Source: Larkinella bovis
GTDB lineage: Bacteria > Bacteroidota > Bacteroidia > Cytophagales > Spirosomataceae
NCBI RefSeq assembly: GCF_042655385.1
Contig: NZ_JBHSMA010000001.1
Location: forward strand, 1,674,001 to 1,738,000
Direction: 5' to 3'
Length of the DNA: 64,000 bases
The notes beneath the pieces were generated by a model. That model saw only the letters and a list, made by a program, of their open reading frames with translations, did not search any database and was not told the DNA's origin. Position numbers and translations under genes: made by a program. Shown in pieces: positions 16,720 to 26,313 of this stretch (position 1 is the stretch's first letter; the number at the start of each line of letters is the position of its first letter).

Positions 16720-17681
16720 AGGGTCTGGAAAGAGTGAGTGGATTGAAAACGAGCGCCTAAGGGCCGGGCGATGACTGGCAGCCCCTGCCAATACCGCAGG
16801 CTTTCACGTCCGGGGGCACCCCGTAAGATGAACCAGGCCAGGTGCGCAAAATGCCGGCTGGTGAATGCCTTGCGGCCCACTTTCAGGGTGTAAAACAGTT
16901 GGAGTAAAAGCAGTTTAAAGCCATTCTCGTTCTTCCGGAAATAGTAAAACAGCGAGATGTAATATTCCTTTTCGGTCTGGAGACTTCGCCGGGTGCTGCC
17001 ACCGCCCAGGTGCCGAAACCGCACATCCGGGACCAGCATGGCTTTCCAGCCACGTTCCCGCAGCCGCCGACACAGGTCTTCTTCTTCACAATACAGAAAA
17101 AAAGCCGGATCAAAACCGCCCACCTGCCAAAAAGCCGTCGCCCGCACAAAAAGAGCGCTGCCGGTCACCACCGGCACCTCAACCGGTTCCGAATAGGGTT
17201 GCCAGCGGGGGCGGTAATCCGTGGGGTTAAACCACCGTTTCAAGCCGTGGCCCAGCCATTTTCCGCTCAGGGTCGGGTAGTAATTGAAAGAGGGTTCGTG
17301 CTGGCCATCCCGGTTTACGGCCTGCCCCGTACAAACGCCCACGGAACGATTATCTTCCATAAACGCCACTAACCGACTGCCCACATCGTCGAGCAGGACA
17401 CAATCGTTGTTCAGGAAAAAGTAATAGTCCGAGGCCGGATCGGCGACCTGTAACCCGAGCATGTTGCCTCCGGCAAAACCGAGGTTTACCTGGCTCCGGA
17501 CCACATTCAAACACGGCAGTTCGGTTAAAATCAGCAGGCGCTCAAAATCATCCGGCCGCGAACCGTTATCCACTACCACCACCTCGTAATCGATCCGCTG
17601 GGTTTGTTTTCGAATGGATTCCACACAGTCCAGCGTAAAACCGCTGGAGTTATAATTCAGAATAATAATCGACAGTTTCAT
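16716..17681 (-). CDS. Family 2 glycosyltransferase (rhamnosyltransferase-like)
   Basis: 321 residues. N-terminus MKLSIIILNYNSSGFTLDCV, then VVVDNGS, NLGFAGG and FFLNNDCVL, the hallmark pattern of GT2 enzymes acting as rhamnosyl- or related transferases; GGFDPAFFLYCEEEDLC contains the catalytic-base-type ED. C-terminal part has a weakly hydrophobic, membrane-attached character. First gene of a two-gene operon with the transferase at 15883-16719, likely making cell-surface glycan. Confidence 0.88.
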   Translation of the reverse strand: MKLSIIILNYNSSGFTLDCVESIRKQTQRIDYEVVVVDNGSRPDDFERLLILTELPCLNVVRSQVNLGFAGGNMLGLQVADPASDYYFFLNNDCVLLDDVGSRLVAFMEDNRSVGVCTGQAVNRDGQHEPSFNYYPTLSGKWLGHGLKRWFNPTDYRPRWQPYSEPVEVPVVTGSALFVRATAFWQVGGFDPAFFLYCEEEDLCRRLRERGWKAMLVPDVRFRHLGGGSTRRSLQTEKEYYISLFYYFRKNENGFKLLLLQLFYTLKVGRKAFTSRHFAHLAWFILRGAPGRESLRYWQGLPVIARPLGARFQSTHSFQTL

Positions 17682-18006
17682 ACCTAATCGATAGCAGGTG
17701 ACGTGTGGAGTAAGGCAATCTATTTCAAGGCATTAAATGATGGAACGCTAACTACCAAGACAGGAATCGAACCAGTACCGTTGCACGTAAGTACGTGAAT
17801 TCTCACCCCAGCGTTGCGTGGAAGAGCAGAAACCGAATCGGGTAGCCGGAAAGGCCCACCCGGAACGTCGAATCACCCGTAAAAACCGTTACACAAGCGG
17901 TTAAAAAACCGGCCACGTAAACGGGTTCGTTGGGTGCTCCAGAGTTACCTGGCAACTTTTTAGTAACCGGCAGAACCAACTTTTGTTTATTTATGGTTTT
18001 TGTGTC
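17682..18006. other. Intergenic region with tRNA 3'-half-like trace
   Basis: 325 bases between the divergent glycosyltransferase and EamA genes. On the minus strand at about 17750-17785 there is a T-arm-like GGTTCGATTCC segment, but no matching 5' acceptor strand or complete cloverleaf was found. A near-match promoter (AACTTTTG) lies shortly before the EamA gene. No ORF supported. Confidence 0.45.
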
Positions 18007-18930
18007 ATGGCGAAACCATTTACCGAAAATTCCATCCCAACGTCCGATCCGGTTTCGACTACGCCGTCGAAGCGGCTGCTTCAGGCCTGGTTGTTGCTCA
18101 TTCTGGTTGCCCTGATCTGGGGTACTTCCTTCATTCTCATTAAACACAGCCTGACGTCTTTCACGGCGATGCAGGTCGGCACCGGCCGGATTTTTCTGGC
18201 CTTCGTGTTTTTCCTGCCCTATTTGTTGCTGAGCTGGAAACAACTGCCCCGCCGTCGCTGGTTACCGTTGCTGGGGTCGGGCCTGCTTGGCTACCTGATT
18301 CCGGCGGTATTGTTTGCCACGGCCGGGCAGCACCTGAACAGTTCGCTGGCCGGCACATTAAACGCCCTCAGTCCGTTGTTTACCTTTCTGATCGGCCTTG
18401 TGCTGTTCGGCCGAAAAGCCCGGGTTCTCCAGGTCGGCGGCATTCTGCTCGGCTTCTTCGGATCGGTTTTTCTCGTTTTTTTCAGCGCAACCGGTTCCTT
18501 CGAATTCAACGGCTACGCCTTTCTGGTGGTTCTGGCCACGCTTTGCTACGGTTTCAACATCAACATTGTTGCCCGGTATCTCTCCGACCTCCCCGCCCTG
18601 TTATCCACCGCATCGACCTTTGCGCTGGTCGGCCCCATTGCGCTACTTGGCCTGATTCCCGGCGACTTACCGGCCCGCATCACCGCCCCCGGTTCGACGC
18701 CCGCCCTGTTGATGCTCCTTACGCTCGGCATGATCGGTTCCGGTTTTGCCACCATTCTGTTCAATCGGATTATTCAGCTAACCTCCGGTGTTTTTGCCTC
18801 CACCGTAACCTACCTGATTCCGGTTGTAGCCGTGCTCTGGGGGCTGTTCGACGGGGAGCCGCTGCACTGGCCGCAGGTAGCCGGTATGGGAATTTGTCTG
18901 CTGGGTGTATATTTGATCAACAAAAAATAA
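18007..18930 (+). CDS. EamA/DMT-family transporter
   Basis: 307 residues from the ATG at 18007. Ten predicted membrane segments in two EamA halves: the first half contains ALIWGTSFILIKHSL, the second begins near residue 155 after GILLGFFGSVFLVF. Drug/metabolite transporters of this type move amino acids, nucleobases or other small molecules across the inner membrane; the substrate cannot be told. The carrier-protein gene follows 21 bases later. Confidence 0.88.
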   Translation: MAKPFTENSIPTSDPVSTTPSKRLLQAWLLLILVALIWGTSFILIKHSLTSFTAMQVGTGRIFLAFVFFLPYLLLSWKQLPRRRWLPLLGSGLLGYLIPAVLFATAGQHLNSSLAGTLNALSPLFTFLIGLVLFGRKARVLQVGGILLGFFGSVFLVFFSATGSFEFNGYAFLVVLATLCYGFNINIVARYLSDLPALLSTASTFALVGPIALLGLIPGDLPARITAPGSTPALLMLLTLGMIGSGFATILFNRIIQLTSGVFASTVTYLIPVVAVLWGLFDGEPLHWPQVAGMGICLLGVYLINKK

Positions 18931-18951
18931 CAACACCCAAATCCCGTCTTC

Positions 18952-19452
18952 ATGTTTCGTGCTTCCGTCAACGATCAGGAATCGTTTGAAATCGACTTTT
19001 CCGGCGATCAGCCGGTTTTAAACGGCCAGCCACTGGCGTGGGATCTGGTTCGGCTCAACGACCGGATGTTTCATATCCTGCACCAGAACCGGTCGTATAC
19101 CGCCGAAATTCTGGCGCTGGATGCTGCGGAAAAAACCGCAATCCTCAAAATCAACCAGACTATTCACCGCGTGGCCTTGAAAGATCGGTTCGATCTGCTG
19201 CTGGAACAAATGGGGATGAGTGCGGCCAGCCGAACCCGGGTCAATGACATCAAAGCGCCCATGCCCGGTTTAATCCTGAGTCTCAGCGTTCAGGCAGGTG
19301 ATACGGTCCAAAAAGGCGATACGGTTTTAATTCTGGAAGCGATGAAAATGGAAAATGTCATCAAATCCCCCGCCGACGGCACGATCAAAACCGTTCGGAT
19401 CAGCCGCGGTCAGACCGTCGAAAAGAACCAGGTGCTGGTCGAATTCATGTAA
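18952..19452 (+). CDS. Biotin carboxyl carrier protein (acyl-CoA/pyruvate carboxylase type)
   Basis: 166 residues. C-terminal biotinyl domain (about 98-166) with the EAMKMEN motif; K132 is the expected biotinylation site. The N-terminal 90 residues match the carrier subunits of propionyl-/acetyl-CoA carboxylase-like complexes in Bacteroidota. No carboxylase alpha or beta subunit gene is adjacent, so the partner must be elsewhere. The ligase that would biotinylate it is BirA at 5954-6721. Confidence 0.9.
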   Translation: MFRASVNDQESFEIDFSGDQPVLNGQPLAWDLVRLNDRMFHILHQNRSYTAEILALDAAEKTAILKINQTIHRVALKDRFDLLLEQMGMSAASRTRVNDIKAPMPGLILSLSVQAGDTVQKGDTVLILEAMKMENVIKSPADGTIKTVRISRGQTVEKNQVLVEFM

Positions 19453-19514
19453 AAAAAGGCTAGAAGGACAGTTTTGAAGTAGCGGACGCACGCTAGCCTG
19501 GCCGGGCTTTTTAA

Positions 19515-19566
19515 CGCATACCCCTTAATTCTTAACGCTTCATTCCCAACTCTTCATTCTTAACTC
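19515..19566. repeat. AT-rich 'taattcttaac' intergenic repeat
   Basis: Contains several copies of (c)ttaattcttaac/cttcattcttaactc, the same family as the hairpins at 37478-37555 and 47093-47166. It lies just before the pyrH promoter. Confidence 0.5.
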
Positions 19567-19577
19567 CGCACTTTTAC

Positions 19578-19585
19578 TATATTTG
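19578..19585 (+). promoter_or_regulatory. Bacteroidetal -7 element (TATATTTG) for pyrH
   Basis: Exact TAnnTTTG match 17 bases before the pyrH ATG, so the leader would be very short (around ten bases). Confidence 0.6.
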
Positions 19586-19602
19586 TCGCCAAACTTTCCT
19601 TC

Positions 19603-20319
19603 ATGACTCAACTAAAATATAAACGCATTCTGCTTAAGCTAAGCGGAGAAGCTTTAAGCGGAGAAAAAGGGTACGGTATCGATCCGACGATTTTAGAGCA
19701 GTATAGTCTGGAAATCAAGCAGGTCGTCGAAATGGGTGTCGAGGTTGCCATCGTCATCGGCGGAGGCAACATTTTCCGGGGCATCCAGGGCGAACGCAGC
19801 GGTATGGACCGCGTTCAGGGGGATTACATGGGCATGCTGGCCACGGTGATCAACGCGATGGCCATCCAAAGTTCCCTCGAACAGCACGGTTTATACACGC
19901 GGGTGATGTCGGCCATTAAAATGGAGCAGGTTTGCGAACCGTACGTCCGCCGTCGGGCCGTTCGTCATCTGGAAAAAGGCCGGGTGGTGATTTTCGGCGC
20001 CGGAACCGGGAACCCTTATTTCACGACCGACACCACAGCCAGCCTGCGCGCCATCGAGGTGGAAGCCGATGTGGTGCTGAAAGGCACCAAAGTCGATGGT
20101 GTTTATACCGCCGATCCGTTCAAGGATAAAACCGCTACCCGGTATACCACCATTTCCTTTCAGGACGTTTACGAAAAGAAATTGAACGTGATGGACCTGA
20201 CGGCCTTTACCTTATGCAAGGAAAATAACCTCCCGATCATCGTTTTCGACATGAATCGGCCCAATAACCTGGTCCGACTGGTCGAAGGCGAAGACATCGG
20301 GACGCTGATCGCAGGATAA
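19603..20319 (+). CDS. pyrH: UMP kinase
   Basis: 238 residues, usual size for the hexameric bacterial UMP kinase of the amino-acid-kinase fold. Visible motifs: KLSGEALSGEKGYGID, IGGGNIFRG, GTGNPYFTTDTTA and KVDGVYTADP. It phosphorylates UMP to UDP, the first step from UMP to pyrimidine nucleotides. Followed by frr, a pairing conserved in many bacteria. Confidence 0.97.
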   Translation: MTQLKYKRILLKLSGEALSGEKGYGIDPTILEQYSLEIKQVVEMGVEVAIVIGGGNIFRGIQGERSGMDRVQGDYMGMLATVINAMAIQSSLEQHGLYTRVMSAIKMEQVCEPYVRRRAVRHLEKGRVVIFGAGTGNPYFTTDTTASLRAIEVEADVVLKGTKVDGVYTADPFKDKTATRYTTISFQDVYEKKLNVMDLTAFTLCKENNLPIIVFDMNRPNNLVRLVEGEDIGTLIAG

Positions 20320-20340
20320 TTTTTATTAACGATGAATGAT

Positions 20341-20397
20341 AAACGATGAAGCAGGGCGATGGGGCGACGATCGACCCTCGTTCCTGATTCATCCTTT
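20341..20397. repeat. Hairpin between pyrH and frr
   Basis: 20341-20355 pairs with 20383-20397 at 13 of 15 positions. It could tune read-through or mRNA processing between pyrH and frr. Confidence 0.4.
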
Positions 20398-20408
20398 ATT
20401 TAACGACT

Positions 20409-20969
20409 ATGGAAGAAATTGAGCTATACCTGGAGGACGCCCGGGATACGATGGAAAAGGCGTTAAAACACCTCAACATTGAACTATCGAAGATCCGGGC
20501 CGGGAAAGCCTCAGCCGGCATGCTGGACGGGCTTCAGGTGGAATACTACGGGATGAATTCGCCCATCAACAACGTGGCTTCGATCACGACACCCGACGCC
20601 CGGACTATCGCCATCAAGCCCTTTGAAAAGAAAATGATCGGTGAAATCGAGAAGGCCATCCGCAACAGCAACCTGGGCCTGTCACCGACGAATGATGGCG
20701 AAAACATCCGGTTGAACATTCCGCCCCTGACCGAAGAACGCCGTCGGGAACTGGTGAAAAAGGTGAAACAGGAAATCGAGGTGGCAAAAGTCAACGTGCG
20801 CAACATCCGCAAAGATACCAACGACGGCATCCGGAAGCTGACCAAAGAAGGTGTTTCGGAAGACGAAGTGAAAAAAGGGGAAGAGCGTGTTCAGAAATTA
20901 ACGGACGGTTTTGTGGCTAAAATCGACAGCATTTTTGCCGCGAAGGAACAGGATATTATGGCGGTTTAA
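20409..20969 (+). CDS. frr: Ribosome recycling factor
   Basis: 186 residues. Three-helix-bundle family with the conserved HLNIELSKIRAGKASAGML near residues 22-40 and NIRKDTNDGIRKL in the C-terminal half. With EF-G it splits the post-termination ribosome. Follows pyrH by 89 bases. Confidence 0.97.
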   Translation: MEEIELYLEDARDTMEKALKHLNIELSKIRAGKASAGMLDGLQVEYYGMNSPINNVASITTPDARTIAIKPFEKKMIGEIEKAIRNSNLGLSPTNDGENIRLNIPPLTEERRRELVKKVKQEIEVAKVNVRNIRKDTNDGIRKLTKEGVSEDEVKKGEERVQKLTDGFVAKIDSIFAAKEQDIMAV

Positions 20970-21006
20970 ACGCCGGTATCCCGCCAAACGGCCCCGCTTT
21001 ACAGCC

Positions 21007-21046
21007 GAAAATTGCCGCCCGATGGTCCAATCAGGCGGCAATTTTC
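21007..21046. terminator. Bidirectional terminator after frr
   Basis: Perfect 13-bp stem pairing 21007-21019 with 21034-21046, between frr and the convergent OMP gene. Short A/T runs form the outer stem. Confidence 0.75.
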
Positions 21047-21160
21047 ATGCTATTAGAACCGGCACTTACCCGTTCGGCTCCCAGCTTTTTGGTATTCGCG
21101 GATGTTGCGCACGTTGACTTTGGCCAGCACGCTCCTGGATTCCTCCTATTACAGAATCCA

Positions 21161-21739
21161 TCAGAATGTAAAGCCGCCATTCAAACCAACCATCGAGCTG
21201 ATTCCGGCGGTTTTGAAATTCGTTAAACCGGCACGAACTCCGAGATTGATTCGGTCAAAAACCACAATTTCGTATTCAACGGCGACGTTTCCGCCGATAT
21301 TGACTTCATCAATCTTCCGGTTTTCGATTGTCACTGTAGTGCCTTCATACCGGGCACTTCGGACAACATCATCTTCCCGATACCAGACCGAAGGCCCGAT
21401 CCCCAGCCGTAACGCGTGCTGCGGATTCCGGACAAAATCAAACGAGGCCATGACATCCGTGGTGATGCGTTTACGGGGGCGACCTTCAAATACGAACTGA
21501 CTGGGTAACAGTTGGCTATTCGACACTTTGAGGTATCCCAAACTAGCTTCCAATACAATCCTATCATTTCCAAGGTGACGAGCATAGCGAACCAGATACC
21601 GATTACCTCCGCTGTCGGGTGCATCCAGACTCAGGTAGTCAACACCCACACGGATGGCGTTTTTGTAATCGATTTTCTGTGCCAGCGCAGCCGAAACACC
21701 CATCACCCAAAACCCAAGTATTGCCCAAAACCGTTTCAT
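21161..21739 (-). CDS. Outer-membrane beta-barrel protein
   Basis: 192 residues from the ATG at 21737-21739; a start four codons upstream is possible. Signal peptide MKRFWAILGFWVMGVSAALA, then alternating strands (YLVRYARHLGNDRIVLEASL, LRLGIGPSVWY) ending in FTF, as expected for a small outer-membrane barrel. Function unknown. It lies downstream of the SusD gene on the same strand, 52 bases away, so may share its transcript. Confidence 0.8.
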   Translation of the reverse strand: MKRFWAILGFWVMGVSAALAQKIDYKNAIRVGVDYLSLDAPDSGGNRYLVRYARHLGNDRIVLEASLGYLKVSNSQLLPSQFVFEGRPRKRITTDVMASFDFVRNPQHALRLGIGPSVWYREDDVVRSARYEGTTVTIENRKIDEVNIGGNVAVEYEIVVFDRINLGVRAGLTNFKTAGISSMVGLNGGFTF

Positions 21740-21791
21740 CGTTTCTAACAATATGCAACCCGACAGGCCGTGTTAGCTTTCATACCCCGTT

Positions 21792-23291
21792 TTACCACCC
21801 CGGATTCTGGGTCAGGTTCGGGTTCAGTTGGCGTTCCTTGGCCGGAATCGGGAACAGGTAATGCTTCTTTTCGTCAAACGGGCGACCTTTGGACGTAAGT
21901 TCCATGTACGCTTTTTTCCACCGCACCAGATCCCGCCAGCGGTGGCCTTCCAGCCCCAACTCAACCACCCGCTCGTGCATAAGCCAGTCCATGAAGCCGG
22001 TTTTTGACAAACCGGTGGGCAGGGGGTCCAGTCCGGCCCGCGCCCGGACCCGGTTAACGGCCGCATAGGCATCGGCCGTTGGCCCCTGCGCCGAATTGAT
22101 GGCTTCGGCGTACATGAGCAACACATCCGCAAACCGCAGCAACCGGATGTTTACGTCCGAACCGGTCGTCCAGTCGAACTCGTTTCCGGCATCTTTCTGA
22201 TACTTCCGCACGGCATAATCGACCGGCAGAATGTCGGACCAGGCCTTGTATTCGAGGATTTTGTAGTACTCCAGCCCGTCAAACCGGCTGCCCTGTGGTC
22301 CAAAAACCGACGCCAGCAAACGCTCGTCACCGGGCTCAAACTGCTTGACGTACCATTCCGACGGAATCACGTTGTTGTAGGCCCGGCCCCGGACGCCCAT
22401 TTCAAGGGGACGCAAACCGCCCGTGCCGCATTCGTCACAAGACGCCCCGGGATTGACCGTGGTCGAAAACTGGACTTCAAACAGCGATTCGCGGTTATTT
22501 TCGTTGGTATTCGTGTGGTTATCCCGGTAATTCGCTACCAGATCGTAGACGTTCGAGTCGATGATCTCCTTGAAGAGTTTGGCCGAAGCCGTATAATCAG
22601 CCTGGCTGTTGGTCAGGTTGGCTCGATACAAAAGCGCTTTGGCCCGAAATCCCTTGGCAGCCCCGTGCGTTACCCGGCCAATGTCATCGTCTCCGTACGA
22701 AACCGGCAGCCGTTTTTCGGCTTCTTCAAAGTCTTTCAGGATGGCTGCATATACACTCGCGACCGGGCTGCGCGCGGGCTGTTTCTCCGCCGGATTACTT
22801 ACGTCCACCACTTTCAGGATCAGCGGCACATCGCCGAAATTCGTCACCAGAATGAAGTAATACATCGCCCGCAGGAAATACGCTTCTCCCAGCAAACGGC
22901 TCTTTTTGGCTTCATTCATCGGGACACCCGGAATACGGGTGATCGCGAGATTGGCCCGGTAAACGCCCTGGTAACAGCCCGACCAGAGAAAGTTAAACAC
23001 CTCATTCGATGCATCGGCTTCGGCCTCCCGCATGGCAATCAGACTCGGGCTGGTCGAAACCGTTGCGTCCGTCTCGTCCGACATCAGTTCCTGCGTCAGG
23101 TGAATAATCTGTGAATACAGGTCCGGCGATGCCAGCGTCGCGTAGGCTGCGTTGACCGCTTTGAGCGCGTCCTCTTCGGTTTTATAGTAATTATCCGTCG
23201 TCAGTTCATTGACGTTCTGCGCATCCAGTGCTTTTTCGCTACACCCCATCACCAGGGCCCCCACGAGCAGAAAGGGAAGTATCTTTTTCAT
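21792..23291 (-). CDS. RagB/SusD-family outer-membrane lipoprotein
   Basis: 499 residues. Lipoprotein signal with LVMGC lipobox (C17 in MKKILPFLLVGALVMGC). SusD fold: N-terminal helical TPR-like region with TDNYYKTEEDALKAVNAAY, then RAMYYFILVTNFGDVPL and the C-terminal VNRVRARAGLDPL and LEGHRWRDLVRW motifs. SusD proteins cap the partner SusC barrel and bind the nutrient. Adjacent to its SusC gene; no glycosidase or sensor gene is next to the pair, so the substrate is unknown. Confidence 0.95.
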   Translation of the reverse strand: MKKILPFLLVGALVMGCSEKALDAQNVNELTTDNYYKTEEDALKAVNAAYATLASPDLYSQIIHLTQELMSDETDATVSTSPSLIAMREAEADASNEVFNFLWSGCYQGVYRANLAITRIPGVPMNEAKKSRLLGEAYFLRAMYYFILVTNFGDVPLILKVVDVSNPAEKQPARSPVASVYAAILKDFEEAEKRLPVSYGDDDIGRVTHGAAKGFRAKALLYRANLTNSQADYTASAKLFKEIIDSNVYDLVANYRDNHTNTNENNRESLFEVQFSTTVNPGASCDECGTGGLRPLEMGVRGRAYNNVIPSEWYVKQFEPGDERLLASVFGPQGSRFDGLEYYKILEYKAWSDILPVDYAVRKYQKDAGNEFDWTTGSDVNIRLLRFADVLLMYAEAINSAQGPTADAYAAVNRVRARAGLDPLPTGLSKTGFMDWLMHERVVELGLEGHRWRDLVRWKKAYMELTSKGRPFDEKKHYLFPIPAKERQLNPNLTQNPGW

Positions 23292-23374
23292 ACGTGAATT
23301 GTATTCGGTATGCGGTTTTCGGCAGCTGATCGGGAACGGTCTACCGAAATTCCGACCAGTCTCCGAAAACGGTT

Positions 23375-26236
23375 TTAAAAATAAAGCTGAATGCCCCCCA
23401 GAAACATCCGCGACTGGGGCTGCTGCGCCAGGTCAATGCCTTCGGTCAGGGCCTGGTTGGTGGCCAACTCCGGGTCGAAACCGGAATACCGGGTCCTCGT
23501 AAACAGATTTTGCCCTCCGACATAAATCCGCAACCGGCTTGCCCCAAAACCCGACGTCAGCGATTCGGGCAACGTATACCCGATTTGCAGGGATTTCAGA
23601 CGGAAATAACCGCCCTCTTCCACAAAACGGTCGGAGGCCCGAAAGTTTCGCGTACCGGAGGCATCGACGCGCGGTTCGGTCGTCGACGGTTTTTCGCGCG
23701 TCCAGCGATTCAGGACCTGCGTTCCGGCGTTATACCGACCGAGATACCCGTACAACCAGTACGCATTCGCGTTGTACAACTGGTAGCCCGAAGCGCCCTG
23801 CAACAAAGCCGACACATCAAACCCCATCACGCTGACGGAAGCCGAAAAACCGTAGTAAAACGTCGGAACGGGACTCCCCAGAAAGGTTTTATCGGCATCG
23901 GTAATTTTACCGTCCTTATTCAGGTCCGCGTACCGAATATCACCCGGTTCCGTCCCCGTCAGGCTGGGATTATTGACGATTTCGGACCGGTTCTGGAAAA
24001 TACCCACGCGTTGAAAACCGTAGTAACTTCCCACAGGCTGCCCCACCGCCGTAGCCGTTACGGCTTCGTCATGCACCTTATCGCCAAAAATCGGCCCCGG
24101 CCGGGCACCGAGCGAGACGACCTTGTTTTTCTGCCAGCTCGCAAAACCGCTGAGACTATAGGAAATCCATTCGTGGCGTTGTTCCGCCGTCAGACTCAGA
24201 TCGATCCCGGAATTATCAACCACCCCGGCGTTGGTATAGGGAGCCGCAGCGCCCACCGACGCGGGCAACGGAACTTCCACGAGCAAATCCGTCGTCCGCT
24301 TCCGGAAATAGTCAGCCCGAAGCCTGACGACATCTTCCAACGCACTGATGTCCAGACCCACATTGCTCATCGTCGTGGTTTCCCAACGAACGCCCGGGTT
24401 CGGCAGCGTACTCGGAAAAGCCCCTACCCCAAGAAATGAGTTGGTCGGGCCGAAGGGATAATTGTAGTTTTGGGCAATCAGGGACGCATACTGAAAATCG
24501 CCCACATTATCGTTTCCGGTTTTGCCCCAGCTCGCCCGTAGTTTGACCGTATTCAGGTACGGCACGGACTCCATGAACGACTCCTTGTTCAGATACCAGG
24601 CCGCCCCCACTGACGGAAAAGCCCCGAACCGGTGCCCCGGCCCAAACCGCGACGATCCATCGCGCCGGATGGTGGCAGTCAGCCAATATTTCTTGTCATA
24701 GTCATACGACAACTGGCCCAGCAGGCTAACAATCCGGTAAAAACCGTACTGGCCGCCAAGCCGGCGGTTTCGGGAAGACTCCCCCGCCGTAAGCGACAAA
24801 ATCCCATTGCCGGGCAAATCGTCGGCAAAGGCCATGATATCGTCGTTCCGGTAAGTCTGTCGGCTCCCCGCCAGCAAAACCGTCAGGGAATGCGCATCGA
24901 ACGAACGGTTGTAACTCAACTGGTGGTGCAGCAGAGTGTTGTAGGCGGTTTGCTTGGCCCGGGCGAGCGACGCCGTGAGATTAATGTTGTATTCACCCAT
25001 GTTATAGGCAGGCAGGGAATACACGCGGTCGAAATTCCGCAGATCGAACCCCAGCGTGGCCCGGTAGGTCAGACCATCGAAAACCGTCCATTCGCCGAAC
25101 ACATCTCCGATCAGGTTCAAGGAACTTCGCCGGTCGTTACCCAGAATTGCCATTCCAATCGGGTTAAGCGCGTCGTTACCGGCATCGAGGTAGGTGGTTC
25201 CGTTATAGCCGCCGATCAGGCGCGGATTGGTAATCGTTAGATACGGAGCACTTTTCAGGGCCTGTTCGATCGGGCTGCGGCCACTGCTTCCCTCATTGGC
25301 GTGTTGAACGGTCTGGCCGACCGTCATATTCTGGCCAATTTTCAGATTGTCCAACAAATCAAACTCCGTATTCAGCCGCAGGGACAGCCGCTCAAAATCA
25401 GAGGCTAGAATCACCCCGTCCTGCTTGAAATAATCAGCCGCTACCAGATACCGGGCCGCTTCGGTTCCGCCCGAAACCGACAGATAGGCACTCCGAACGG
25501 GGGCCGGACGCAGCAAGGCCCCCAACCAGTCGGTACTGGTCTTCAGAAGCGTATCGAGCGAGGACTGATTTGTCAGCTTGAACGCCGGAATCAGCCCACC
25601 GTTCGAACGGCTGTCGTTGATAAAATCGATGTATTGCCGGGTGTTGAGCAACTGCGGACGCTGGGTAACACGCTGGACGCCCGTATAAAAATCGGCCGAA
25701 ACCCGTGGGCCACCCGTCCTGCCTTTTTTTGTTGTGATGAGCAGCACACCATTGGCACCCCGCATGCCGTACAGGCCCGTTGCGGTGGCGTCTTTCAGCA
25801 CTTCAACGGTTTCAATGGCATTCGGTGCGAGCCAGTTCAGGTTATCCGTTTGTCCGACAATCAGCCCATCCACCACCACCAACGGACTGGAATCGCCCAA
25901 CCGGCCGGGGCCGTGAATCTGCCCGAAAGCCGCCCCGCCGGGTTCGCCGGAGTTCGACCGAACCAGTAAACCCGCGACCTGTCCCTGCAGGGCCTGCATG
26001 GTATTTGCGGTACTGATCCGGTTCAGGCGCTTACTGGAAACGGTGTCGGTTGCACTGGTGTGCTGAAAGGCGGTTAGGCGGCCCGACCGGAGCGAAAGCG
26101 AATCATCGGATGGCGGCAAGATGGCCGCAACAAGGGGGATTTGAGTGGTTAATAAAACAGCTAAATGGGTGGTAATAAACCGGTTTGTTATTTTCAATAA
26201 CGTTGCGTAACACCGAAAAGGCGGTGACTCTATCAT
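23375..26236 (-). CDS. SusC/RagA-family TonB-linked outer-membrane transporter
   Basis: 953 residues. The plug domain starts near residue 78 (TMQALQGQVAGLLVRSNSG) with SSPLVVVDGL and the SusC signature ATGLYGMRGANGVLLITTKKG; the 22-strand barrel fills the rest and ends in F. Unlike most SusC proteins there is no N-terminal carboxypeptidase-like Ig domain: only about 75 residues precede the plug, including an atypical signal (ITTHLAVLLTTQIPLVAA). The ATG at 26234-26236 is the only usable start. Pairs with the SusD gene 83 bases downstream. Confidence 0.93.
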   Translation of the reverse strand: MIESPPFRCYATLLKITNRFITTHLAVLLTTQIPLVAAILPPSDDSLSLRSGRLTAFQHTSATDTVSSKRLNRISTANTMQALQGQVAGLLVRSNSGEPGGAAFGQIHGPGRLGDSSPLVVVDGLIVGQTDNLNWLAPNAIETVEVLKDATATGLYGMRGANGVLLITTKKGRTGGPRVSADFYTGVQRVTQRPQLLNTRQYIDFINDSRSNGGLIPAFKLTNQSSLDTLLKTSTDWLGALLRPAPVRSAYLSVSGGTEAARYLVAADYFKQDGVILASDFERLSLRLNTEFDLLDNLKIGQNMTVGQTVQHANEGSSGRSPIEQALKSAPYLTITNPRLIGGYNGTTYLDAGNDALNPIGMAILGNDRRSSLNLIGDVFGEWTVFDGLTYRATLGFDLRNFDRVYSLPAYNMGEYNINLTASLARAKQTAYNTLLHHQLSYNRSFDAHSLTVLLAGSRQTYRNDDIMAFADDLPGNGILSLTAGESSRNRRLGGQYGFYRIVSLLGQLSYDYDKKYWLTATIRRDGSSRFGPGHRFGAFPSVGAAWYLNKESFMESVPYLNTVKLRASWGKTGNDNVGDFQYASLIAQNYNYPFGPTNSFLGVGAFPSTLPNPGVRWETTTMSNVGLDISALEDVVRLRADYFRKRTTDLLVEVPLPASVGAAAPYTNAGVVDNSGIDLSLTAEQRHEWISYSLSGFASWQKNKVVSLGARPGPIFGDKVHDEAVTATAVGQPVGSYYGFQRVGIFQNRSEIVNNPSLTGTEPGDIRYADLNKDGKITDADKTFLGSPVPTFYYGFSASVSVMGFDVSALLQGASGYQLYNANAYWLYGYLGRYNAGTQVLNRWTREKPSTTEPRVDASGTRNFRASDRFVEEGGYFRLKSLQIGYTLPESLTSGFGASRLRIYVGGQNLFTRTRYSGFDPELATNQALTEGIDLAQQPQSRMFLGGIQLYF

Positions 26237-26313
26237 ACCTGAAACGGGTTAGAGGAAGAACTTCCCGAAAAAGAACTACCCGAACTGTAACAAGAATAAT
26301 ACCAATCAAAAGC

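Noticed and set aside
17748..17830. tRNA-like T-arm sequence (GGTTCGATTCC on the minus strand)
   Set aside because: No complementary 5' acceptor strand, D-arm or convincing anticodon arm was found; at most a remnant of a tRNA 3' half, so not called as a gene.
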